Shown: positions 7,055 to 15,122, numbered from the stretch's first letter. The stretch: DNA of 27,195 bases from an uncultured Lachnospiraceae bacterium (GCA_905209075.1 CAJLRL010000034.1:1-27195); one strand, 5' to 3'. Translations and numbers: made by a program. The notes: generated by a model from the sequence alone, not told the origin.

Positions 7055-7386
7055 TCAATTATTTTTCCATCACGCCATATTCTTTCAAGATCATAGAATA
7101 GACGATCTTCTTTAGAGAATAAATGAACGATTATATCCTGATAATCCATCAGGATCCATGTAGAGTTTGAGGTACCTTCAACTTGTTTCTGATGCACTCC
7201 ATTTTTATACATAGCCTCATCTACAGCATCTTCCATTGCAGTGAGCTGATTTGGATTACTTCCGTTTGCAATAATAAAATAATCGGCAATGGATGATACT
7301 TCGCGGATATCTATAACTGTTATATCTTCTGCTTTTTTATCTTCAAGAGATTCAACTACTTTCTTAACCAATTCGATCGTTTCCAT
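7039..7386 (-). CDS. rsfS: Ribosomal silencing factor RsfS
   Basis: A 115-residue RsfS/Iojap-family protein. It binds ribosomal protein L14 on the large subunit and prevents subunit joining when nutrients are scarce. The conserved core is visible, including SSIADYFIIANGSNPNQ (about 31-47), the GTSNSTWILMDYQDIIVHLF region (71-90) and the tyrosine-rich LFYDLERIW end. It is the last gene of obgE-yhbY-nadD-yqeK-rsfS. The start overlaps the final base of the yqeK stop region and a GGAAACACATTA-type leader precedes it. A 17-bp tandem duplication covers its stop codon, followed by a strong terminator. Confidence 0.95.
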   Translation of the reverse strand: METIELVKKVVESLEDKKAEDITVIDIREVSSIADYFIIANGSNPNQLTAMEDAVDEAMYKNGVHQKQVEGTSNSTWILMDYQDIIVHLFSKEDRLFYDLERIWRDGKIIDIKEL

Positions 7387-7964
7387 TAATGTGTTTCCTT
7401 TCTGTATCTTTCATAATAATTATATGTAATCTGGGTTGCCGGGTCAATTGCACCACTCTTTGAATTTAGGTAATGTATTGTATCATGCAATATCTCTGCT
7501 ACAGTCATATCGATATCATGGAATGCAATTTTACGAAGATATTCCAGTCTTGGTGCTTCATTTCTACCAGGCTCTATATAATCGGCTACAAATATTATTT
7601 TATCCAGCATGTTCATGCCAGGTTCCCCGGTAGTATGGACTTTTATAGAATGAAGTATATCCGGATCGGTAATTTGGTATTCCTCTTCTGCGAGAACCAT
7701 TCCTGCTTTTGCATGTAAAAGTCCGGGATTGTCAAGTTCCACCTGTGAGACAAGTATATCATGCTTCCGGCAGATATCTATTTTCTCATTGTTTGGAATA
7801 CATTTTGCGCAATCATGTAAAAGTCCGGCAAGCATAGCCTTATCTATAGGATACTCATTTGCCATTGCAAGGCATCCGGCTGTATACATAACTCCTTTTG
7901 TATGATCATAGCGCTGCTTATCCATTGATTTCTTTACTTTCTTTTTTATATCTTTTAAATCCAT
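7386..7964 (-). CDS. yqeK: YqeK, HD-domain diadenosine tetraphosphate hydrolase
   Basis: A 192-residue HD-domain phosphohydrolase of the YqeK family, members of which split Ap4A symmetrically to ADP. The metal-binding residues are H21 (YDHTKG), H50-D51 (LLHDCAK), H84 (LLHAKAG), H110 (KVHTTG) and D128 (FVADYIEPGR). Start choice: the ATG at 7964 is preceded by AGGTG with a 5-nt gap. An ATG 21 nt further upstream (7985) lies inside nadD and has only a weak AAGG. Its place directly after nadD is the standard Firmicute arrangement, and some species fuse the two genes. It is likely coupled to nadD translation, whose stop codon lies 4 nt before the ATG. Confidence 0.92.
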   Translation of the reverse strand: MDLKDIKKKVKKSMDKQRYDHTKGVMYTAGCLAMANEYPIDKAMLAGLLHDCAKCIPNNEKIDICRKHDILVSQVELDNPGLLHAKAGMVLAEEEYQITDPDILHSIKVHTTGEPGMNMLDKIIFVADYIEPGRNEAPRLEYLRKIAFHDIDMTVAEILHDTIHYLNSKSGAIDPATQITYNYYERYRKETH

Positions 7965-7968
7965 TTCA

Positions 7969-8568
7969 TCACCTGTATAATTCATTCTGCCTTATATAAT
8001 CAATAACTTTTCCGGGTAAAAGACCTGTAATATCCTGATGTTTTTTTATATTTGAACGTATCATAGTTGAGGAAACATCAATTTTGTTACAATGTACTAT
8101 TCTGATATCAGCAGGAAAAATTGTATTTATCTCCTTTATTTTGGCAGAGATAACATCAACATCCATATCCTCCCTTGATATAACAAGAATTGCTGCGGTC
8201 TGTGCTATTATTTCAGGATGATACCACTTTTCAAAATAATCCAGTGAATCAGCGCCCATAATAAAATATAATTCATCAAGAGGATACATTTCTTTAAAAT
8301 TAAGAAGTGTGGCATATGTATAACTTGTAGAGTTGCACATATGCTCAATATCACTTACTGTAATGCTTTTGAGGTTTCTGACGGCTATCTGGCACATATT
8401 AAATCTGTGTTCAAATGATGTCATATTACGTTCGTCTTTGTTAGGCGAATGTCCTGATGGAACAACAATAACTCTGTCAAGGCAATATTCATTCATTGCT
8501 GATTCCATCATATTAATATGACCATTGTGGATAGGGTCAAATGCACCGCCGAAAATTGCAGTTTTCAT
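7969..8568 (-). CDS. nadD: Nicotinate-nucleotide adenylyltransferase
   Basis: Cytoplasmic enzyme that joins ATP and nicotinate mononucleotide to make deamido-NAD+ in NAD synthesis. The 199-residue protein is the usual size. It shows the nucleotidyltransferase signature GGAFDPIHNGHI at residues 7-18 with the HxGH-type catalytic motif, the GADSLDYFEKWYHPEII region near the centre, and the C-terminal SSTMIR (ISSTxIR-type) motif. The ATG follows the yhbY stop codon by 1 nt, so the two are probably translationally coupled; the ribosome binding site is the end of yhbY. Confidence 0.95.
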   Translation of the reverse strand: MKTAIFGGAFDPIHNGHINMMESAMNEYCLDRVIVVPSGHSPNKDERNMTSFEHRFNMCQIAVRNLKSITVSDIEHMCNSTSYTYATLLNFKEMYPLDELYFIMGADSLDYFEKWYHPEIIAQTAAILVISREDMDVDVISAKIKEINTIFPADIRIVHCNKIDVSSTMIRSNIKKHQDITGLLPGKVIDYIRQNELYR

Positions 8569-8569
8569 C

Positions 8570-8866
8570 TTATTCCGGAAGATTTATTTTTGGATTTTTC
8601 TTTGCCTTGCGATAAAAAATCATTTTTTTACCGATAACTTTAACAACAGTGGAATGTGTTCTCTCGCCAATTACACTTGCTATTTCTCTTGGATCATCTA
8701 TACAGTTCTTTAAAACAGAAACTTTTATGAGTTCTCTTTTTTCAAGTGCCTGATCTATAGCCTCGATTATTTCAGGTGTAAGAGATGCTTTTCCAATCTG
8801 GAATATTGGTGTGATCGTACTTGCAAGACTGCTTAAATAAGCTCTCTGTTTGCTTGTCATTTCCAT
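8570..8866 (-). CDS. yhbY: YhbY-type CRM-domain RNA-binding protein
   Basis: A 98-residue single CRM-domain protein, associated in bacteria with pre-50S ribosomal particles. The domain fills the protein: MTSKQRAYL at the start, GKASLTPEIIEAIDQALEKR (about 23-42) and the GERTHSTVVKVIGKK segment with the conserved VG(xx)hhhYR ending. The ATG at 8866 has AAGGAG 7 nt upstream. A second ATG two codons later is less well spaced. It follows obgE by 13 nt, linking two 50S assembly factors. Confidence 0.92.
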   Translation of the reverse strand: MEMTSKQRAYLSSLASTITPIFQIGKASLTPEIIEAIDQALEKRELIKVSVLKNCIDDPREIASVIGERTHSTVVKVIGKKMIFYRKAKKNPKINLPE

Positions 8867-8879
8867 TTAATTTCTCCTT

Positions 8880-10163
8880 TTATTTGTAATAATCAAATTC
8901 GTGGCCATACATTCTTACAGTATCGCCATCTTCGATTCCACGCTCTTCAAGTTCCTTGAGGATACCCTGTTCCTTAAGGAACCTCTGGAAGAATAAAAAT
9001 CCTTTTTCAGAATCAATATTTGTATATCCAAGCATTTTTTCGATTTTTGGTCCCTCAACAACAAATGCTGCATCATCTGCACGCTCGATAGTATAAGGTT
9101 CATCTTTATAGAAACTTAATGCAGGATCATATTCTGCTTCATATACTGTGACTTCTTTAGGACATTTTTCAAGAAGATTTTTTACCTCATATAAAAGCTC
9201 TTTTAGTCCCTTTCCGCTTACAGCAGAAATTGGAAAAACTTTTATTCCTTCAGGTTCAAATGTGTTTCTTAAATTTTCTATGACCTCATTTTCGTCACCA
9301 TAGATCGCATCGATCTTATTGGCAGCTATAACCTGTGGTTTCTTTAATAAATCAGGGTTATATGCTTCTAATTCTTTGTTTATAGCTTTTATATCAGCAA
9401 CAGGGTCACGACCTTCTGTGCCTGCAGCATCAACCATATGGATCATTACCTTTGTACGTTCTATATGGCGCAGAAACTCATGACCTAGTCCGATACCCTC
9501 AGATGCGCCTTCGATAAGTCCCGGAATATCTGCTATTACAAATCCAAAACTTCCATCAAGATCCACAACACCAAGGTTTGGCTGTAATGTAGTAAAATGA
9601 TAGTTAGCTATTTTAGGTTTTGCATTTGTAACACGTGAAAGAAGCGTTGACTTACCTACGTTAGGAAATCCTACAAGTCCCACATCCGCTATAACTTTAA
9701 GTTCAAGCATAACCTCAATCTCAATTGCATCCTGTCCCGGCTGGGCATATTTAGGAGCCTGCATTGTGGAAGTCGCAAAATGCTGGTTTCCCAGACCTCC
9801 TTTACCTCCTTTTAGCACGATCTGCCTCCGGTTGTCAGCAGACATATCGGCTATAACCTTCCCTGTCTCGGCATCCTTTATTATAGTTCCTTCTGGAACT
9901 TTTAATACTAGATCTGCTCCATTTTTTCCATGACAGTTTTTCTTGCCACCTTCCTGACCTGGCTCAGCAGCAAATTTTCGTCTGTGGCGGTAATCGGTAA
10001 GTGTATTCAATCCATCATCTACAACAAATATGACATCTCCGCCTCTTCCACCATCGCCGCCATCAGGACCTCCATCCGGCACATATTTTTCACGACGGAA
10101 TGAAACATGTCCATCTCCGCCTTTTCCAGATTTTATAATAATTTTTGCACGATCTGCAAACAT
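8880..10163 (-). CDS. obgE: Obg/CgtA GTPase
   Basis: Essential GTPase that takes part in late 50S assembly and in stringent control. The 427-residue protein has the glycine-rich OBG fold (1-158, several GGxGG runs), the G domain with G1 GFPNVGKS (165-172), G2 TT (191-192), G3 DIPG (212-215), G4 NKID (282-285) and G5 SAVSG (313-317), and the C-terminal OCT domain (about 345-427) found in Gram-positive Obg. GAGGT lies 8 nt before the ATG. It heads the obgE-yhbY-nadD-yqeK-rsfS set and is separated from rpmA by a terminator, so it needs a promoter in 10164-10258. TATAAT is present there on the minus strand, but its -35 is unconvincing. Confidence 0.97.
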   Translation of the reverse strand: MFADRAKIIIKSGKGGDGHVSFRREKYVPDGGPDGGDGGRGGDVIFVVDDGLNTLTDYRHRRKFAAEPGQEGGKKNCHGKNGADLVLKVPEGTIIKDAETGKVIADMSADNRRQIVLKGGKGGLGNQHFATSTMQAPKYAQPGQDAIEIEVMLELKVIADVGLVGFPNVGKSTLLSRVTNAKPKIANYHFTTLQPNLGVVDLDGSFGFVIADIPGLIEGASEGIGLGHEFLRHIERTKVMIHMVDAAGTEGRDPVADIKAINKELEAYNPDLLKKPQVIAANKIDAIYGDENEVIENLRNTFEPEGIKVFPISAVSGKGLKELLYEVKNLLEKCPKEVTVYEAEYDPALSFYKDEPYTIERADDAAFVVEGPKIEKMLGYTNIDSEKGFLFFQRFLKEQGILKELEERGIEDGDTVRMYGHEFDYYK

Positions 10164-10258
10164 AATTTTCTACCTCAATATATTTCAAGAAGTTAATGAT
10201 ATATTCAAATATTTATTAACCAATTATAGTTACAATTATCATGTTTAATTTAACACAA

Positions 10259-10286
10259 AAACCCCGGCTATAAAAAGTCGGGGTTT
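10259..10286 (-). terminator. Intrinsic terminator of rplU-prp-rpmA
   Basis: On the minus strand AAACCCCG (10279-10286) pairs with CGGGGTTT (10259-10266) and the stem runs straight into a T tract. This is a textbook rho-independent terminator placed 7 nt after the rpmA stop codon. It separates the ribosomal protein genes from obgE. Confidence 0.9.
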
Positions 10287-10292
10287 CTAATC

Positions 10293-10580
10293 TTATTCGT
10301 TAACTACTGGATAAACGGAAGCCTGTTTTTTATCTCTTCCAACTCTCTCGAATCTTAATACGCCATCAACCTTTGCGTATAATGTATCATCTCCACCGAT
10401 ACCAACGTTTGTACCAGGATGAATCTTAGTACCACGCTGTCTGTAAAGAATATTACCAGCTTTTACGAATTGTCCGTCTGCTCTCTTAGCGCCTAATCTC
10501 TTAGACTCAGAGTCACGTCCGTTCTTTGTAGAACCAACTCCCTTTTTATGAGCAAAAAACTGAAGGTTCATATTCAACAT
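10293..10580 (-). CDS. rpmA: Ribosomal protein L27 with cleavable N-terminus
   Basis: Large-subunit protein whose N-terminus reaches the peptidyl-transferase centre. The 95-residue sequence contains the usual core (STKNGRDSESKRLGAKRADG, then ILYRQRGTKIHPG). As in many Firmicutes it begins with an extension, MLNMNLQFF, directly before AHKKG. The Prp protease is known to cut after the FF, and the prp gene lies immediately upstream. The start at 10580 is set by AAGGAGGTG with a 6-nt gap. That site forms part of the last codons of prp, so the two genes are closely coupled. Confidence 0.98.
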   Translation of the reverse strand: MLNMNLQFFAHKKGVGSTKNGRDSESKRLGAKRADGQFVKAGNILYRQRGTKIHPGTNVGIGGDDTLYAKVDGVLRFERVGRDKKQASVYPVVNE

Positions 10581-10583
10581 GTC

Positions 10584-10913
10584 TTACACCTCCTTGAAAT
10601 TTAGAATGATATAATCATTCCCATAGTCATTTTGTATTCCTTTTAGTCCCAGAATCATTGAATTGATAAGTAACTCCGAATCTCCGTCTGCTGGAGCATT
10701 TAACATAAATTTTATGTTGCCGCCTTCATCATCAGCATCAACTTTAAACCTGACATCACAGAAATTCTCAATTGAATTAATGCAATTGATCACAAGTGCT
10801 GAAACACCGGCACATACTATATCATGTCCATATTCATCATATCCGGCATGACCGACAGATGAAAATCCGATCTTCTTACCATCTGTGTTCTGATAAACGG
10901 TTACTTCAATCAT
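10584..10913 (-). CDS. prp: Prp, cysteine protease that trims L27
   Basis: A 109-residue ribosomal-processing cysteine protease (YsxB family) that removes the N-terminal extension of L27 before assembly. The catalytic histidine and cysteine known from the Staphylococcus enzyme are found at the same positions: H22 (GHAGYDEYG) and C34 (DIVCAGVSAL). Its ATG overlaps the rplU stop codon (TAATG), and its last codons include the ribosome binding site of rpmA. The enzyme is encoded between the two ribosomal proteins and next to its substrate. Confidence 0.95.
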   Translation of the reverse strand: MIEVTVYQNTDGKKIGFSSVGHAGYDEYGHDIVCAGVSALVINCINSIENFCDVRFKVDADDEGGNIKFMLNAPADGDSELLINSMILGLKGIQNDYGNDYIILNFKEV

Positions 10914-11221
10914 TATCCGTTAATTTTTTCAATCTTAACCTGTGTGAACGCCTGTCTGTGACCGTTCTTTTTATGATAACCAGTTTTTCTCTTATACTTG
11001 TAAACGATAACTTTTTTAGCTCTGCCTTCTTTAACTACAGAAGCCTCAACTGTTGCACCTGCAACTGTTGGATCTCCAACCTTGAGATCATCTCCGCCTA
11101 CAACTAAAACCTGATCAAAAGTAACCTTCTCACCAGCTTCAACGCCAAGCTTTTCAATGGTAATGATATCGCCTTCAGATACTTTGTACTGCTTACCACC
11201 TGTTGCTATAATTGCGTACAT
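10913..11221 (-). CDS. rplU: Ribosomal protein L21
   Basis: Large-subunit 23S rRNA-binding protein of 102 residues, the normal size. It begins MYAIIATGGKQYKV and ends with the basic region KKVIVYKYKRKTGYHKKNGH-type rRNA-contact loop. I chose the ATG at 11221 because GGAGGTG (11226-11232) lies just upstream. The open frame continues 18 codons further up, but those are in the untranslated leader and show no family similarity. It is the first gene of rplU-prp-rpmA, with a strong promoter and a leader that may be autoregulatory. Confidence 0.98.
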   Translation of the reverse strand: MYAIIATGGKQYKVSEGDIITIEKLGVEAGEKVTFDQVLVVGGDDLKVGDPTVAGATVEASVVKEGRAKKVIVYKYKRKTGYHKKNGHRQAFTQVKIEKING

Positions 11222-11300
11222 ATGGCACCTCCTATTTATCATTACTCGCCAGTTACGGTGCTGCAGATATTGCAAACTTAAACCTCACTGTGCGGCATAC
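11222..11300 (-). promoter_or_regulatory. Probable L21 leader (ribosomal protein autoregulation)
   Basis: About 80 nt lie between the predicted transcription start and the rplU ATG, ending in GGAGGTG. A possible fold pairs GCC/AGT with ACT/GGC across the middle of the leader, around a TGCA-n5-TGCA hairpin. Firmicutes are known to have an L21 leader RNA (an Rfam family) at this position and of about this size. I infer membership from position, size and folding, without a covariance-model hit. Confidence 0.45.
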
Positions 11301-11306
11301 TCCAGT

Positions 11307-11335
11307 ATACTAACATAGTATCCTCTACCTGTCAA
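11307..11335 (-). promoter_or_regulatory. Promoter of rplU-prp-rpmA
   Basis: On the minus strand consensus TTGACA (11330-11335), a 17-nt spacer and TAGTAT (11307-11312) with an extended TG. It overlaps the last bases of the RNase G/E gene. ATACTA-TGT-TAGTAT forms a small dyad at the -10. The his promoter at 20223-20251 has nearly the same -10 region. Confidence 0.75.
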
Positions 11336-12528
11336 GTAGAATATATGATTTCTTTTAGTGATTTATAACGTTTTTTTCTTGTCAGCTCTACCAGACCTAG
11401 TTTTGTTATATCAATAAATGTGCATGTGACACAATCCTTTTTTATTTCTTCTTTCAGTATTTTAATGAGTTCGTTTTTTTCTTCCGGATTTTTCATATTG
11501 ATAAAATCAATGATTATCATACCTGATATATTGCGGAGCTTAAGCTGTTTAGCTGCTTCTTTTGCGGCCTCTGCATTTACTGAAAAAATACTGTTTGATT
11601 TTAATGATCTGCTGCCGCTTGTATTTACATCAATAAATGTAAGTGTTTCCAGCTGCTCTATTATTATATTCGCACCACTTTTTAACCAGACCATCCGTGA
11701 TGTCAGATTTTCCATAATGGAACGTATACCATACAAAGAAGAAAGACTTATCGCACTGTCATCATATAACTTTAATCTATTACTGATCGCAGAGTCTGAC
11801 ATATAGCTGTAAATATTATCATATAATTCTTTTTGATCGGTCACAACATTTTCAATCCCTGTCATATCAAGGGATTTCAGTTTCATAATGTAATCCTTGC
11901 TGCTTTGGTAAAGCTTTGTATAAACGAGTGAATGCGCCGATTTTTCCATAATTGCATTAAAAATACTATAAGTTTTTTTAAAGTCTGCAATAAGCTGTTC
12001 ATCCGGTATTGATGCCGCACTTGTCCTTACAACAACGCCAAAATTTTCTGTCTCATGCATTTTGCACACGGAATCTAATACTTTCTTTATCTCGTTGGCA
12101 CGGAGCCTGTTTATTTTACCGGATACTCCTAATGATGTATCAGTTGTCGAGATTATCATATGATCTCCAAATATGCATAACTTCGTAGATGCGACAGGCT
12201 CTTTTGTCTTTATTGCGTCTTTTACTATTTGTACAAGGATCTCATCGCCCTCATGGATTCCGGGTTTTTTTGATTTTTTATTTACGTATACAGGATCAGA
12301 CAGATCATTTAATGAAATATAGCAGCTTTGTTTTGGAGATATGTTTACAAATGCTCCGTTTATTCCTTTTAAAATTCTGCCTACCCTTGCAACATAAATA
12401 TCATTTACTATGGAATCATCCGCTGGGAACAGCTGAAAATCCTTATATTTGCGGTTTTCATCTAAAAGACCATACAATATGAAGCTTTTGTTGTTTTTTT
12501 CATGATATGTGAAAATAGCCTTATCCAT
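11332..12528 (-). CDS. rng: Ribonuclease G/E family endoribonuclease, short form
   Basis: Cytoplasmic endoribonuclease for RNA processing and decay. The 398-residue protein has an S1-like segment (about 42-115, YVARVGRILKGINGAFVNI) and the DNase I-like catalytic domain, with both metal-binding aspartates: D300 (TFIDVNTSG) and D341 (IIIDFINMKN). It stops after LGLVELTRKKR, where RNase G and E normally continue into the CPxCxG zinc-link and further dimer contacts. The zinc-link is absent, so it is about 90 residues shorter than E. coli RNase G. It overlaps the upstream DUF2344 gene by 1 nt (TAATG). The order radical SAM, DUF2344, RNase G, rplU, prp, rpmA is common in clostridia. Confidence 0.9.
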   Translation of the reverse strand: MDKAIFTYHEKNNKSFILYGLLDENRKYKDFQLFPADDSIVNDIYVARVGRILKGINGAFVNISPKQSCYISLNDLSDPVYVNKKSKKPGIHEGDEILVQIVKDAIKTKEPVASTKLCIFGDHMIISTTDTSLGVSGKINRLRANEIKKVLDSVCKMHETENFGVVVRTSAASIPDEQLIADFKKTYSIFNAIMEKSAHSLVYTKLYQSSKDYIMKLKSLDMTGIENVVTDQKELYDNIYSYMSDSAISNRLKLYDDSAISLSSLYGIRSIMENLTSRMVWLKSGANIIIEQLETLTFIDVNTSGSRSLKSNSIFSVNAEAAKEAAKQLKLRNISGMIIIDFINMKNPEEKNELIKILKEEIKKDCVTCTFIDITKLGLVELTRKKRYKSLKEIIYST

Positions 12529-13247
12529 TATGAAATAATCTCTCCCATTTCAAGCAGAGAAATAAGTTCTCCACTCTCATCCCTTGCAAAGACATCATTT
12601 CTGTGGATCTGAATTGCAAGTGGATCGTATTCTATATTGCATTTGCCATAAAGTGATTCCAAAACAAATTCCGGTTTTATATTATCAATACTTCCGGTAG
12701 AAACTTTTAAGTAAAAATACTGCTTTCCGTCAAGCTCTACAGCCTTGATAGCATACACAAGAGGCTTGATATCAACTTCACGTTCGCTCTTTTTAGTTTT
12801 CTTTGTCACAATAAAATCGCTTTTATCCAATAAGTTTGTTTTTATTATATCATTCCATTCACCAGTTGTATGAGGATTTACATATCCGTCTTTGTAAGAA
12901 AGATAGTAATCTGCTGCGGCCACAATGGACATGGCCGTTTTCGCTTTTTCGGGCAATGCCACATAACCAGTAACCTCTACTCCATCTACCATCTGCGCAT
13001 TTAATGCATCAAGACTTTTTTGTGAACTTTCGGTGGAGAGAACTTCTATATCAAAGTATTCACCATCGCTTGTGATACCAACACCCAGAGGTGCCGCAAA
13101 CGACATTATCTGGTGTGCAGAATAGCCTTCAGAATATTTTATATCAATATTTGCACGCCTTATTGCCTTTTGGAAAAAACGCATCATGTCAAGATGTCCG
13201 ATAAATTTCATGCATCCCCATTTTTTGAATTTAATCCTAATTTTCAT
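12528..13247 (-). CDS. DUF2344 (TIGR03936) protein, partner of the radical SAM enzyme
   Basis: A 239-residue protein of the DUF2344/TIGR03936 family, whose biochemical role is not known to me. The family is almost always encoded directly after, or fused to, the TIGR03960 radical SAM protein. The typical opening is seen: RIKFKKWGCMKFIGHLDMM, then a FQKAIRRANI segment and SEGYSAHQIMSFAAPLGVG. I chose the ATG at 13247 because GGAGGTG (13254-13260) lies upstream. That site falls within codons of the radical SAM C-terminus and the two genes overlap by 11 nt, which implies tight translational coupling. The longer frame upstream merely runs antiparallel in phase with radical SAM coding sequence. Confidence 0.88.
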   Translation of the reverse strand: MKIRIKFKKWGCMKFIGHLDMMRFFQKAIRRANIDIKYSEGYSAHQIMSFAAPLGVGITSDGEYFDIEVLSTESSQKSLDALNAQMVDGVEVTGYVALPEKAKTAMSIVAAADYYLSYKDGYVNPHTTGEWNDIIKTNLLDKSDFIVTKKTKKSEREVDIKPLVYAIKAVELDGKQYFYLKVSTGSIDNIKPEFVLESLYGKCNIEYDPLAIQIHRNDVFARDESGELISLLEMGEIIS

Positions 13248-15099
13248 AGCAGACACCTCCTCCGAATTGTTTTGCCCCACAGGCAGAACAGCGCATTCTG
13301 CAATTCGGTGTAACCGACTCTGCAAGCGCATTTTTCCATTCTCTTTTCATGAAATCCTTAGAAACCCCTATGTCTATAAAATCCCATGGAAATATTTCAT
13401 CCAGGCTGCGCTCTCTTTTGGTATAAAAGTCCGGATCGATCCCACATTCCTTAAAGGCATCAAGCCATCTGTCATAATCAAAGTATTCGCTCCATGCGTC
13501 AAAATATCCGCCATTTTCGTAAACTTTTAATATCGCATCGGAAATTTTTCTGTCACCGCGTGCCAGAATTCCTTCTAATACGGTAATATAAGCTTCATGC
13601 CAGTTGTATCGTATACTCTTTCTGTTGTGCATTTCTTTTACATGGTCATTTACGATTTTGGCACGTCCGAGATATTCTGATGGGTCATACATTTTCGCCC
13701 ACTGGAATGGGGTAAAAGGTTTTGGAACAAAGAAAGACGTACTTATTGTAATCTGGCATTTACCATTTCGTTTTTCCTTTGGGACCGTGTCATAATAAAG
13801 CATGGCAACCTGATCTGCAAGTTCAGGAATTCCACGCATATCCTCCTCTGTCTCGGTCGGAAGACCAAGCATAAAATAAAACTTTACTTTATTCCATCCA
13901 CCTTCAAATGCCTGTCTTGAGCCATCCATTATATTTTCTACGGTAAGACCTTTGTTTATAACATTTCTAAGCCTCTGAGTTCCGGCTTCCGGTGCAAATG
14001 TAAGGCTGCTCTTTTTGATGTCCTGTACCTTCTGCATTATATCTAAAGAGAAAGCGTCTATTCTAAGCGATGGTAGGGATATATTTATCTTTTTCTTTTT
14101 GCAAATATCAATAAGATAATTTATAAGTTCCTCAAGTTCTGCATAGTCAGATGAGCTTAACGAACTTAAAGAAATTTCCTCATAGCCTGTTGACGCTATA
14201 AGTTTTTGGGCAAGCTCTTTTAAACGTTCTACTCCTTTTTCACGGTTTGGACGATATATCATTCCGGCCTGACAGAATCTGCAGCCTCGGATACAACCTC
14301 TTTGGATTTCAAGCACAATCCTATCCTGTGTTGCTTTTATAAACGGAACGACAGGAGCTTCCGGGTATACAGAATCAGTCAGATCCATCTGAACCTGTTT
14401 TTTTACAATCTTTGGCACATCATCATAGATAGGGTCAAATGAATCTATCGTTCCGTCATTTTTGTATGTGACTGTATACAAAGATGGTACGTATATACCA
14501 GGGATTTTTGATGCTTCACGCAAAAATTCATTGCGGTCATATCCGCTTTTTTTCTTTTCCTTGTACAGGTTAAGAAGCGCATCGTAGCTTATTTCTCCCT
14601 CACCTATATAAAATATGTCAAAAAAATCAGCGATCGGTTCAGGGTTATATGAACATGGACCACCGCCTATAACTATTGGATCAGATTCGTCCCTGTCAGC
14701 TGATTTGAACGGGATCTGTGCTAAATCTAAAATCTGAAGAATGTTTGTGTAGCACATTTCATACTGGAGTGTCATTCCAATAAAATCAAATTCTTTTATA
14801 GCATCCTGAGACTCGAGTCCGAATAATGGAATATTTTCTTTTTTCATAATTTCGTGAAGATCCGGCCATGGTGAATAAACTCTTTCGCACCATACATCGT
14901 CACGTCTGTTAAACATATCATAAAGGATCTGTATACCCAGATGAGACATTCCTATCTCATAAACATCAGGAAAACACATCGCAAAACGTATGTCTACCTG
15001 CGATGTGTCTTTCATAACTGAGTTCAGCTCATTTCCGATATATCTTGCAGGCTTATCTACCTGCATAAGTATCTCATCACTTAAAGCTAATTTTCTCAT
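13237..15099 (-). CDS. B12-binding-type radical SAM protein (TIGR03960)
   Basis: A 620-residue radical SAM enzyme of unknown substrate. An N-terminal cobalamin-binding-like domain covers about 20-190, and the radical SAM core begins with C269, C273 and C276 (RGCIRGCRFCQAG), the 4Fe-4S ligands. The C-terminus carries a cysteine cluster (C600, C604, C607, C617; RCSACGAKQFGGGVC) that could hold a second metal. GAGGT lies 9 nt before the ATG. It follows hisIE by 23 nt with no terminator visible, so it may be read from the his promoter. Its link to RNase G and L21/L27 suggests an RNA or ribosome role, which is an inference from context only. Confidence 0.9.
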   Translation of the reverse strand: MRKLALSDEILMQVDKPARYIGNELNSVMKDTSQVDIRFAMCFPDVYEIGMSHLGIQILYDMFNRRDDVWCERVYSPWPDLHEIMKKENIPLFGLESQDAIKEFDFIGMTLQYEMCYTNILQILDLAQIPFKSADRDESDPIVIGGGPCSYNPEPIADFFDIFYIGEGEISYDALLNLYKEKKKSGYDRNEFLREASKIPGIYVPSLYTVTYKNDGTIDSFDPIYDDVPKIVKKQVQMDLTDSVYPEAPVVPFIKATQDRIVLEIQRGCIRGCRFCQAGMIYRPNREKGVERLKELAQKLIASTGYEEISLSSLSSSDYAELEELINYLIDICKKKKINISLPSLRIDAFSLDIMQKVQDIKKSSLTFAPEAGTQRLRNVINKGLTVENIMDGSRQAFEGGWNKVKFYFMLGLPTETEEDMRGIPELADQVAMLYYDTVPKEKRNGKCQITISTSFFVPKPFTPFQWAKMYDPSEYLGRAKIVNDHVKEMHNRKSIRYNWHEAYITVLEGILARGDRKISDAILKVYENGGYFDAWSEYFDYDRWLDAFKECGIDPDFYTKRERSLDEIFPWDFIDIGVSKDFMKREWKNALAESVTPNCRMRCSACGAKQFGGGVCYEN

Positions 15100-15122
15100 A
15101 TATATTTTTACCTCAAAATTAA

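Noticed and set aside
10164..10258. obgE promoter
   Set aside because: TATAAT is present on the minus strand but no -35 lies at 16-18 nt, so I did not call it, although a promoter is expected after the terminator.
11222..11275. 18-codon extension of rplU
   Set aside because: L21 starts MYAII next to GGAGGTG; the extension is leader RNA.
13248..13331. 28-codon extension of the DUF2344 gene
   Set aside because: It lies entirely inside the radical SAM 3' coding sequence, and GGAGGTG marks the later start.
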